Notes under the pieces: model-generated
Seen by the model: the letters and a program-made list of their open reading frames with translations, nothing else
The model's database searches: none
What the model was told of the DNA's origin: nothing
Source of the DNA: an uncultured Candidatus Pelagibacter sp.
Lineage (GTDB): Bacteria; Pseudomonadota; Alphaproteobacteria; Pelagibacterales; Pelagibacteraceae
Assembly (NCBI GenBank): GCA_913043015.1
Contig: CAJWKX010000037.1
Span: forward strand, 1-6,581
Direction: 5' to 3'
Length of the DNA stretch: 6,581 nucleotides
Made by a program: the position numbers and the translations under genes
In this document: in pieces, positions 1-6,519 of the stretch
How positions within the stretch are numbered: the stretch's first letter is position 1
How the letters are laid out: each line of letters opens with the position of its first letter

Positions 1-439
1 CGATTGCCCATTTTTCAATGGTTGATTCTTCTTTTTCTATTTTTTTTTTTTTAAATAATGAATTGATATATGATTTAACAAAACTTAAAGTGCTTAAAAT
101 TGAAGACGCGATCCCCATTTGAAATAATACACTTTTTACTGATAGAGGATAATCTACATATTTTCCTCGAAAATACATTTTGACAGTTCTCTGTAAAAAA
201 GGCATCTCTTTCTCCTCTCCTTTAAAAAGTCCAACAATTTTATCGTAAACTTCTTTATCTTCCGTGAAGAAAGAATGTGGTCCTATGTCTAAAATGTAAT
301 CATCAACTTTTATTGATTTCGCTAACCCTCCTATTTGTTTATCTTGCTCAATGATATACGTTTTATATCCATGTTCCGAAAGTCGCCATGCTGCCGATAA
401 GCCAGATATGCCTCCTCCGATTATAATTACTTTTTTCAT
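1..439 (-). CDS. FAD-dependent amine-oxidase-like oxidoreductase (N-terminal part, runs off left edge)
   Basis: The ATG is at 439-437 and the frame stays open to the window edge, giving 146 codons of a protein whose family is usually around 400-500 residues. The N-terminus is a classic Rossmann FAD-binding fold: a beta strand (KKVIII), then G8-x-G10-x-x-G13, and an acidic residue (E31) at the end of the second strand for the FAD ribose. A GGL motif follows at 37-39 and a DIGPHSFF segment at 51-58. The stretch RGKYVDYPLSVKSVLF at 91-106 and the EKW near residues 142-144 resemble the amine oxidase / protoporphyrinogen-oxidase-like flavoproteins often found in polysaccharide clusters, which are distant relatives of UDP-galactopyranose mutase. 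Substrate is unknown. It is transcribed divergently from the genes to its right. The coding strand carries a run of 13 A (see repeat). Family assignment is good; exact reaction is not claimed. Confidence 0.88.
   Translation of the reverse strand, partial: MKKVIIIGGGISGLSAAWRLSEHGYKTYIIEQDKQIGGLAKSIKVDDYILDIGPHSFFTEDKEVYDKIVGLFKGEEKEMPFLQRTVKMYFRGKYVDYPLSVKSVLFQMGIASSILSTLSFVKSYINSLFKKKKIEKEESTIEKWAI
40..52. repeat. Homopolymer run of 13 T (A on the coding strand) inside the oxidoreductase gene
   Basis: Thirteen consecutive T bases lie within the minus-strand reading frame, where they encode KKKK plus the first base of an Ile codon, around residues 130-134. It is the longest homopolymer in the window; others reach about 10. 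As read, the frame passes through intact into a sensible continuation (IEKEESTIEKWAI). A change of one base would shift the frame. Confidence 0.9.
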
Positions 440-555
440 AATAAAATATTTATCTTATACAAGAACTAAATGCTTGTTAATTTTGCATATTGTTGTAGTT
501 GGAAATTAATAAATAATGATATAAAATTTTGTTTTAAAGGTTAAACTTTTTAAAT
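440..555. promoter_or_regulatory. Divergent intergenic region between the oxidoreductase and the methyltransferase
   Basis: This 116-base AT-rich gap separates two divergently transcribed genes, so it should carry promoters in both directions. Leftward, TTAACA (480-475) and TAAGAT (457-452) are 17 bases apart on the minus strand, but would leave a leader of only about 6 bases before the ATG at 439. A Bacteroidota-type TAnnTTTG match (TAATTTTG, 478-485) is present on the plus strand, without a convincing upstream partner. No operator-like repeat or RNA structure was recognised. In sequence this AT-rich, such matches arise easily by chance. Confidence 0.5.
499..525 (+). promoter_or_regulatory. 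Candidate sigma-70-like promoter for the methyltransferase operon
   Basis: TTGGAA (499-504) and TATAAA (520-525) are separated by 15 bases, which is shorter than the preferred 17. Transcription would begin near 532, just upstream of AAAGG (536-540) and the ATG at 556. The position is reasonable, but the composition makes chance matches likely. Confidence 0.25.
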
Positions 556-1311
556 ATGGCTATTTTAACCTTCAAATTCAGGAAAATCGGAATATATAAA
601 TTGAACAATATTAATTGGCTAAATTACTGGAACAAAAAAAATATCTGGACAGAATCTGACCTTTGGAAAAAAAATAATGATATTTTTTTTTTAAAAACAT
701 CTCATATTTTTAATTTTAGTAAAAAAAATATAGTATTAGATATAGGCTGCGGAAATGGGGACTTTACAAACAAAGTAATTAATAGAGTTGATAAAGTTTA
801 TTGTGTAGACACATCCCAAGAGTATGTGAATATTTGCAAAACAAGATTTTCAAATAACAAAAATGTTACTGTATTGAAACTTGGTAATAATTATACAGAT
901 TTGTCATTTATAAAAGATATTAAATTTTCTATTATAATTGCAAATTCAGTCGTCCAATATTATAGATCGCAAAATGAAATTATAGATCTAGTAAAATCTG
1001 TTCAAAAAATTTCTGCTGAAAATGCCCGTTTTTTAATTTCTGATATAGAAATATTTAGTGACAAAAAAAAATCTTATTTAAATTTAATTTATAACAGTAT
1101 TGTTAAAAGATATTTTTTCTCACTAATTAAAGTAGGTTTAAAATTAATTGTAAACAAAGAGTATTCAAAAACCAAACAAAGACAATCTATTTTGGCTGTA
1201 AATTTTGATAAATTAATTCGAGATCTCTCAATTTTTGTGAAAAAAATTAGTATCATAAATGAAAATATAACTGTTAATGTAAATCGTAAACATTTGTTGA
1301 TAGAATTGTAA
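556..1311 (+). CDS. Class I SAM-dependent methyltransferase
   Basis: The 251-residue protein is predicted to transfer a methyl group from S-adenosylmethionine to an unidentified acceptor in the cytoplasm. Motif I, VLDIGCGNG, lies at 60-68. The acidic residue that would bind the SAM ribose is D85 in VYCVDTS. A motif IV-like strand, SIIIANSVVQYY, is at 125-136, and LISDIE at 160-165 is the next core strand. The N-terminal WLNYWNKKNIWTESDLWKK stretch (21-39) is the kind of aromatic-rich lead-in seen in methyltransferases of sugar clusters. The start is uncertain: ATG 556 has AAGG 15 bases upstream, which is far, while TTG 601 has GGA about 9 bases upstream and would drop 15 residues. It is the first gene of a plus-strand run and is strongly AT-biased. 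The acceptor (sugar hydroxyl, lipid or other) cannot be told. Confidence 0.85.
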   Translation: MAILTFKFRKIGIYKLNNINWLNYWNKKNIWTESDLWKKNNDIFFLKTSHIFNFSKKNIVLDIGCGNGDFTNKVINRVDKVYCVDTSQEYVNICKTRFSNNKNVTVLKLGNNYTDLSFIKDIKFSIIIANSVVQYYRSQNEIIDLVKSVQKISAENARFLISDIEIFSDKKKSYLNLIYNSIVKRYFFSLIKVGLKLIVNKEYSKTKQRQSILAVNFDKLIRDLSIFVKKISIINENITVNVNRKHLLIEL

Positions 1312-1350
1312 AAAATAAAGAGTTATTATAAAAGTGACAAGATAGCTAAT

Positions 1351-3036
1351 ATGGATCACGATATAACTCAACTTTCCACTTCTGGAACTAACAGGTCACC
1401 ACATTTTGATGACTCAAGGGTAAATGTGGAAATACGTCTGGCTTGTGTTGAGGATGGACTTGAAAATATGGGTTTTCGTAAATTTGCAGGATACGTTAAA
1501 TCAATATATCCAGATACAAAGGTAGCTTATGTACCAACTGGAAATTTACGCAGTGTTATTAAAGTTTTAACTGAAAAAGGTGCTGGTAAATTAACAGAAA
1601 GAGATGTGTATAAAGTTGCTCAATTTCTAGCTGGAGGTAATGTTGTTGGCATATCATCAATGACACAATACGCTACGACTGTTCACAAAATTATTGCTGA
1701 AATCAGAAAACATAATCATCGCGCATATATAATATGGGGTGGCATTCATGCGATTATTCATCCCGAAGATGCAATCAAACATGCTGATGCCGTTTGTACA
1801 GGGGAAGGAGAATTTGCGTTTAAGAATTTTTTTGAGCTTTTTAGAAAAGGAAAAGATTATACAGCTTCCCCTAGCTTTTGGTTCAACAGGGGTAACAAAA
1901 TAATCAAAAATTATAACCTACCTTTAATGACACCTAAAGATATGGATGAACTGCCACCTTTGATGTATCAAGATGATGAACTTGTTTATCAGGGAATGGA
2001 GCTTAAGCCGCTTGATTCTAAAGAATTTATTAAATATACAGGCCTTTCGTATCACACAGTATGGAGCATAGGATGTCCATTACATTGTACGTTTTGTGGT
2101 AATACAAAATTTATTGCATACGACAATGCATATCGTAGGCTTCGTCATTCTTCGCCGCGTACTATCATTGAAGAAGTAAAAAGAGCAATATCCAAACATC
2201 CTTACATATCTACAGTTCTTTTCCACGATGATAGTTTTCTTGCTTTGCGTTATGAGGTGCTTGAAGAATTCTGTAAACTCTATAAGACAGAAATCAACAT
2301 TCCCTTTTGTGTATTTGGTATAATTCCAAATTATGTTCGTGAGGATAAGATTGCTCTTCTTTTAGATGCTGGCATGAATCGAGTTAGAATGGGTATTCAG
2401 TCAGGCAGTGAAAATATTCTTGAATTTTATAAAAGGCCAACCAAATTAAGACGGATTAAGGAAGCTACAAAAATTTTTAATAAATATAGAAAATATATGA
2501 TTCCTCCTGCCTACGATATCATTCTTGAAAACCCCGTAGAAACTGAAGAAGATACAAGAGCTACCGTTGATATGTTATATGAAATGCCTAGACCTTTTAC
2601 TTTAAACGCTTTTTCTTTAAGAATAATACCAAATACTCAGATGGCAAAAGATCTTGAAAAAAGAGGTCTTAATATTTCAGAAATAGACGCTGATTATTTT
2701 ACTGGATACCATCGTACCATGGGAAATGCTCTTGTTTTCGCTTTAACTGTTTGGAAAATTCCTCGATGGTTATATAAGATTTTGCGAAAAAAAATTTATC
2801 CAGCTCACGCAAAACAACAATATTATCCGATTTTATTTACATTGTGTCGAGCAGCTTATTATTTTAAACGAGGTTTTGATCATCTAAGGTTTATGGATTT
2901 CTCTTTTTTACCAGGAAAACCTGGGTACTTTTTATGGAAAATTGGAATTATTCACCTTTGGCGTCGTTTTTTTTTAAAACGTTATAATTTACCAAAAAAA
3001 AGTCTTGAAATGGACCAGGATAAATCCATCAATTAA
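1351..3036 (+). CDS. Radical SAM enzyme with N-terminal B12-binding-type domain
   Basis: The 561-residue protein has the two-domain layout of cobalamin-dependent radical SAM enzymes. Residues about 25-165 form the Rossmann-like B12-binding-type domain, ending in the typical IIWGGIHA (127-134) and D-A-V-C-T-G-E-G-E (146-154) signatures. The radical SAM core begins near 235 with C242-x3-C246-x2-C249 (GCPLHCTFC), which ligates the 4Fe-4S cluster. FHDDSF (291-296) and RMGIQSGS (346-353) are the expected later core strands. The canonical DxHxxG cobalamin-ligand motif is not visible, as in many radical SAM members of this superfamily. Such enzymes carry out C- or P-methylations, cyclisations or ring changes; the substrate here is unknown. 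It sits 39 bases after the methyltransferase, with no clear ribosome binding site. The gene is much richer in G+C than its neighbours, suggesting a separate origin. Fold confidence is high, reaction unknown. Confidence 0.9.
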   Translation: MDHDITQLSTSGTNRSPHFDDSRVNVEIRLACVEDGLENMGFRKFAGYVKSIYPDTKVAYVPTGNLRSVIKVLTEKGAGKLTERDVYKVAQFLAGGNVVGISSMTQYATTVHKIIAEIRKHNHRAYIIWGGIHAIIHPEDAIKHADAVCTGEGEFAFKNFFELFRKGKDYTASPSFWFNRGNKIIKNYNLPLMTPKDMDELPPLMYQDDELVYQGMELKPLDSKEFIKYTGLSYHTVWSIGCPLHCTFCGNTKFIAYDNAYRRLRHSSPRTIIEEVKRAISKHPYISTVLFHDDSFLALRYEVLEEFCKLYKTEINIPFCVFGIIPNYVREDKIALLLDAGMNRVRMGIQSGSENILEFYKRPTKLRRIKEATKIFNKYRKYMIPPAYDIILENPVETEEDTRATVDMLYEMPRPFTLNAFSLRIIPNTQMAKDLEKRGLNISEIDADYFTGYHRTMGNALVFALTVWKIPRWLYKILRKKIYPAHAKQQYYPILFTLCRAAYYFKRGFDHLRFMDFSFLPGKPGYFLWKIGIIHLWRRFFLKRYNLPKKSLEMDQDKSIN

Positions 3037-3052
3037 TAAAAATCAATGGATT
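3023..3052. repeat. Short inverted repeat before the DUF6311-like gene
   Basis: AATCCAT (3023-3029) and ATGGATT (3046-3052) are perfect reverse complements around a 16-base AT-rich loop. The pair spans the stop codon of the radical SAM gene and ends 6 bases before the preferred ATG at 3059. A hairpin here could affect translation initiation, but a 7-base AT-containing stem is weak and may be chance. Confidence 0.35.
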
Positions 3053-3058
3053 AATTTA

Positions 3059-5200
3059 ATGAAAAAATTTTTTATTAAAAACAAAATTAATTTTTTGTTT
3101 TTGTTTATTTCATTTATTTGCATAGTAGCTGTTTTAGGGATAAAAAATATTTCCTTTCAAAGCACAGCGTGGCTTTATGGTAACAATGATGCTTCTTTTA
3201 TGCAGTTGGGGTGGTATTTTTTTCAAAATGATATTTGGAGATTTCCGCTGGGAAGTAACCCTAATTACGGTGAGGAGATTGCAAGTTCTATTGTGTATAC
3301 AGATTCCATTCCAATTTTAGCTTTTCTTTTTAAATCAATTAGATCATTAATTCCAGGTAATTTTCAATATTTTTCATTTTGGTATTTTTTATGTTTTTTC
3401 TTTCAATTATTTTTCTCTTTTAAAATCTTAAAAAAATTTACAAATTCTGATTTGTATTCCTTAGTAGGATCTATTTTTTTTTTAATTGCCCCTATTTTTA
3501 TTTTTAAAATTAATTGGCATGGATCAGCTGCAATGGGTGGTTTGTTATTGTGTACTTTGTATTTGGGGTTAACAAAAGAAATCAATGAATCAAAATTATC
3601 TTGGATAGTCCTAATTATTGTAGCATCTCTAATCGAATATAGTTCAATGTTAATGATAATAGTTGTTTATTCGTTCTTAAGAATAATTAATTTTACTTTT
3701 GATAAGAAAAGTTTTTTTGAATTAACAAAAGACTTTTTTCTAATTTCTTCACTTTTGCTGTTTACATTATATATAACTGGATATTTTGAAATAAGAATGG
3801 GCGACACCTTGGGTATCGGTTTTGGAGTTTATAAACTTAACCTTTTAAGTCCTTTTGATTCATTTCAATCTTTTAATAATATTGCTTGGTCTCGGTTTTT
3901 GCCAGATATAAAACTTACTAGAGAGGAAGAATTGGAATCCTTTAATTATTTTGGCTTAGGTCAAATACTAATGCTGCTATTATCATTTTTATTTTTTTTG
4001 AATAATAATTATAAAAAAAATTTACTCTCAATTAGAAATAACAAAAAAATAAAAGCATTTATTTTGATATCAGTTTTTATGACATTGTGGGCTTTGTCAA
4101 ACAAAGTTTCATTTGGATCCTACACTCTTATTGAAATCCCTCTAAATAAATATATTTTTGCTGCATTAAGTTTAGCAAAAAATACGGGCAGAATGTTCTG
4201 GATAGTAAATTATTTTTTATTAATTCTATCAATTATTATAATTTATAACTGTTTTGAAAAAAAAGTTTCTCTATCTATAATTAGTTTATTTTTAATCATT
4301 CAGGCAACAGATGTTTCGGTAGGAATAAAAAGCCGTATTAATTTTTTTACTCCCGTGAAAGTGGGATCTGAATTAAAAGATCCAATATGGGAAAATTTAT
4401 TTGAAAAATATAAAGTTGTTAAAACCACTTACCCAATAAGTTGGCCCAGTTCTTTTATAAAGCTTTCTTACGCAATGGAAAAATATAATATAGAGAAAAC
4501 AAATTTGGTTATACAAGCAAGAATAAATAGAAAAACTGCTGCAGAAGCCAGATATAATATATACGACAGCTTTATAAAAAAAAATCTTTCATCAAATGCT
4601 GTATACATAATAGATAATCCAGGACATTTAAGACATTTAAAACATTTATTAAAAAATGAAAATATTGGTTTTTTTTATAGAGATAATATTTGGTTTATGG
4701 TTATGAACGAAAAAGAAAGAATGAACGATAATGATAAAAAAATATTTAGCAAAATGAAACCAAAATTATTAGAAATTAATAAAAGAAAAGACTTAAATTT
4801 TAGAAATGGAGATGGTTATTATGGTTTTGGTTGGTCGCATAACATAAATAAGCCTGGCATCTGGTCTGAGGGCCCGTTATCCACGCTATTATTCAGAACT
4901 GATAAAAATTATGAAAATCTAAAATTAGAAATTTCTTGCAAACCTTATATTACAAAGAAAAATAATGTTTCTGAATTTGATATATATGTCAATGATATAT
5001 TTAATCAAAGCATAAAATTAGTTAAAAATGATCAAGATGAAAAAATTGAAATTTTAATCAACGAAAAAATTGTAAAAAAAAATGAAATTAAAGTTGATTT
5101 TAAATTCAAAAATCCAGTTTCTCCTTATGAAGTATTTGAAAGTCCGGATTCTAGAAAATTGGGTATATTAGTAAAAAATATTAAATTAAATTCATATTGA
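3059..5200 (+). CDS. DUF6311-like integral membrane protein with C-terminal probable beta-sandwich domain
   Basis: The 713-residue protein begins with a basic stretch (MKKFFIKNKIN) and a first membrane helix at about 11-28. After that come LGWYFFQNDIWRFPLG (50-65), SSIVYTDSIPILAFLFK (76-92) and FQYFSFWYFLCFFFQ (102-116). Together with WSRFLPD (277-283), WALSNKV (344-350) and NTGRMFWIVNY (375-385), these match my memory of the DUF6311 family of GT-C-like membrane proteins in polysaccharide loci. Roughly ten membrane segments are spread over 11-415. Residues about 430-580 look soluble, and a last domain (about 585-713) carries GW (591-592), IWSEG and NPVSPYEV...SPDSRKLG (685-702). ATG 3059 is preferred over an in-frame TTG at 3005: the TTG would add 18 polar residues before the natural membrane N-terminus and overlap the upstream gene. 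A weak GGA lies 8 bases before the ATG. Glycosyltransferase-like activity is plausible but unproven. Confidence 0.8.
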   Translation: MKKFFIKNKINFLFLFISFICIVAVLGIKNISFQSTAWLYGNNDASFMQLGWYFFQNDIWRFPLGSNPNYGEEIASSIVYTDSIPILAFLFKSIRSLIPGNFQYFSFWYFLCFFFQLFFSFKILKKFTNSDLYSLVGSIFFLIAPIFIFKINWHGSAAMGGLLLCTLYLGLTKEINESKLSWIVLIIVASLIEYSSMLMIIVVYSFLRIINFTFDKKSFFELTKDFFLISSLLLFTLYITGYFEIRMGDTLGIGFGVYKLNLLSPFDSFQSFNNIAWSRFLPDIKLTREEELESFNYFGLGQILMLLLSFLFFLNNNYKKNLLSIRNNKKIKAFILISVFMTLWALSNKVSFGSYTLIEIPLNKYIFAALSLAKNTGRMFWIVNYFLLILSIIIIYNCFEKKVSLSIISLFLIIQATDVSVGIKSRINFFTPVKVGSELKDPIWENLFEKYKVVKTTYPISWPSSFIKLSYAMEKYNIEKTNLVIQARINRKTAAEARYNIYDSFIKKNLSSNAVYIIDNPGHLRHLKHLLKNENIGFFYRDNIWFMVMNEKERMNDNDKKIFSKMKPKLLEINKRKDLNFRNGDGYYGFGWSHNINKPGIWSEGPLSTLLFRTDKNYENLKLEISCKPYITKKNNVSEFDIYVNDIFNQSIKLVKNDQDEKIEILINEKIVKKNEIKVDFKFKNPVSPYEVFESPDSRKLGILVKNIKLNSY
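4625..4651 (+). repeat. Three tandem 9-base units encoding H-L-x triplets
   Basis: CATTTAAGA, CATTTAAAA and CATTTATTA follow each other in frame and encode HLR-HLK-HLL at residues 523-531 of the DUF6311-like protein. The units differ only in the last three bases. This may be a small local duplication or a simple amphipathic helix. Confidence 0.7.
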
Positions 5201-5232
5201 GTAAATTTTCTTGTATTAATTACACAAATTAA

Positions 5233-6210
5233 ATGAAAAAAATTCTCAAATTTGTTAACAAAACCGTATTTAAAAGAGACAAGGCATTCCTTTTTTTCTT
5301 TATAATTGTTTGTTTATTTAGCAGATTGAATTCAGATTTTTTTCTTATAGATATACTAGGGCAATTAGGTTTTCAAATAATTGTTATTGGAATTTTATTA
5401 TTTTTTATTCTACTTATTTATAAAAAATTTTGGATGTCGATGAGTTGCATTCTAATATGCCTTTTATTAACAATTGATATTTTATTATCCTGCAGTCAAT
5501 GTAATGCTTTTTTGGAGGATAAATCTTTAAGTTATAATAAAATTCGTTTAATAACTTTTAATACAAATTCCAACATTCAATTAAAAAATTTTGATAATTT
5601 ACTTGAACTTATTTTGTTTGAAAAGCCAGATATTGTTCATCTTCAAGAAGTTTCTCAAAGAATGGAAGATAAAATCAAATCACTGCAATCTTCTTTTCCT
5701 TACAGTATTGGACTAAATAAACCTAGGGGTCATTATGACAGTATAATTCTAAGCAGGCATCCTCTAATAAATAATAAATTAAATGATATTCACTCTATTA
5801 TAACGAGCCTTAAGTTAAATGAATCGGAATTGAATATTATAGCTGTTCATTTATTTCTAGGAACCCAAACAGACTTCAACATGGCAAAAAAACAAATGAA
5901 TTATGTTAAAACTTTAATTAGTGATACTAATAAAAATTTCATACTTATGGGTGATTTAAACATGACTCCATCATCCAAAAGATTTACTAATTTTCTTAAA
6001 GAGGCAAATTTATATACATATATATCTTATAAACAACCAACTTTTACATGGCCAACTTTTCTTCCTGATTTTTTTGGTATTCAAATTGACCATGTATTAT
6101 TTTCAAAAAATTTTAAATTAATTAATAAAAAAACAGTTAATAATCTCGGATCTGATCACAGACTTTTAATCGTTGATTTGGCTTATGGAGACGGACAAAA
6201 TACTAATTAG
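5233..6210 (+). CDS. Membrane-anchored endonuclease/exonuclease/phosphatase (EEP) family protein
   Basis: The 325-residue protein has three predicted N-terminal membrane segments (about 17-31, 40-63 and 66-86) followed by a full EEP domain from about 104. The metal-dependent phosphoesterase residues are all visible: N110 (TFN), E139 (LQEV), H206 (AVH), D241 and N243 (GDLN), D286 and H287 (IDHV), and D308 and H309 (SDHR). IILSRHP (171-177) is the usual internal strand. Lysines before the first segment and the YKK between segments two and three suggest a cytoplasmic N-terminus, placing the catalytic domain outside the cytoplasmic membrane. A C87-x-x-C90 pair lies just after the third segment. 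E. coli YafD is a comparable family member. EEP proteins cleave phosphoesters in nucleic acids, lipids or small molecules; a lipid- or glycan-linked phosphate would fit the context, but this is inference. It follows the previous gene by 32 bases, with no obvious ribosome binding site. Confidence 0.88.
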   Translation: MKKILKFVNKTVFKRDKAFLFFFIIVCLFSRLNSDFFLIDILGQLGFQIIVIGILLFFILLIYKKFWMSMSCILICLLLTIDILLSCSQCNAFLEDKSLSYNKIRLITFNTNSNIQLKNFDNLLELILFEKPDIVHLQEVSQRMEDKIKSLQSSFPYSIGLNKPRGHYDSIILSRHPLINNKLNDIHSIITSLKLNESELNIIAVHLFLGTQTDFNMAKKQMNYVKTLISDTNKNFILMGDLNMTPSSKRFTNFLKEANLYTYISYKQPTFTWPTFLPDFFGIQIDHVLFSKNFKLINKKTVNNLGSDHRLLIVDLAYGDGQNTN

Positions 6211-6278
6211 ATTCCAAGTCTGGTTGCAACTTCTTGATAAGCTTCAATTACATTCCCCAAATCTTTTCTAAAGCCGTT
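6207..6278 (-). pseudogene. 3' end remnant of a convergent gene (about 23 codons)
   Basis: On the minus strand, a frame that ends with TAA at 6209-6207 reads NGFRKDLGNVIEAY, then QEVATRLGI. It looks like the amphipathic C-terminal helix of a real protein. The frame stays open to a TAA at 6332-6330, but beyond about 6280 it is antisense to the recombinase remnant and not credible. Its stop overlaps the stop of the EEP gene by two bases, as expected of naturally convergent neighbours. The parent gene is not recognised; a sugar-nucleotide aminotransferase (DegT type) is one guess from the K-D-x-x-N-V-I-E-A spacing, held with little confidence. The rest of the gene appears to have been lost by recombination at about 6276-6282. 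Confidence 0.45.
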
Positions 6279-6279
6279 T

Positions 6280-6510
6280 AATATTACTGGGAATGCCCTG
6301 AGTAAACAGTTTGGAAAACTTTGCAAGCATTATGGAATAGAGGATGCCCACTTCCATGATTTGAGAAGGCAATCGCTTACCAATTTCATGCTCAAGAAGA
6401 AGCTGTCCGTTGCCGAAACCATGATGATTGCAGGGCATTCGGATCCAAGGATGCTGCTTAGGACTTATAATAATTTAAAGGTGGAGGATGTAGCGAAGAA
6501 GCTTATATAA
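6280..6510 (+). pseudogene. Truncated tyrosine recombinase / phage-type integrase (C-terminal fragment)
   Basis: A 76-codon stretch reads NITGNALSKQFGKLCKHYG onward and ends at TAA 6508-6510. It carries the second half of the tyrosine recombinase catalytic domain: H-D-L-R (H codon 6355, R codon 6364), AGHSDPRM (H codon 6436) and the candidate nucleophile Y in RTYNNL (codon 6466). The arm-binding and core-binding domains, the first catalytic Arg and the beta-hairpin Lys are absent. The same frame has a stop at 6238-6240, and the only ATG codons are internal, starting at 6388. Intact integrases of this type are usually 300-400 residues, so this is a remnant and should not be active. Its base composition is clearly richer in G+C than the island to its left. 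Integrase leftovers commonly mark the border of an integrated element. Confidence 0.85.
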
Positions 6511-6519
6511 ATGATAATC

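Noticed and set aside
31..60. Apparent premature stop (TAG) in the oxidoreductase after the poly-A run
   Set aside because: Careful codon phasing from the ATG at 439 shows the run ends inside an Ile codon and the frame continues without a stop to the window edge; the TAG is out of frame.
478..485. TAATTTTG as a Bacteroidota -7 promoter element
   Set aside because: It has no matching TTG element about 20 bases upstream, and the motif is expected by chance in sequence this AT-rich, so it is not listed as its own feature.
1312..1350. Possible terminator or regulatory element between methyltransferase and radical SAM gene
   Set aside because: No stable hairpin or T run is present in these 39 bases; read-through is more likely.
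3403..3585. A 60-codon minus-strand open frame inside the DUF6311-like gene
   Set aside because: It lies wholly antisense to a well-supported membrane-protein coding region and has no recognisable domain. The absence of stops is expected from the composition of the opposite strand.
6241..6279. Upstream extension of the recombinase frame (ASITFPKSFLKPF)
   Set aside because: It is open but follows a stop at 6238-6240 and does not resemble integrase sequence. The same bases read sensibly as the C-terminus of a minus-strand gene.
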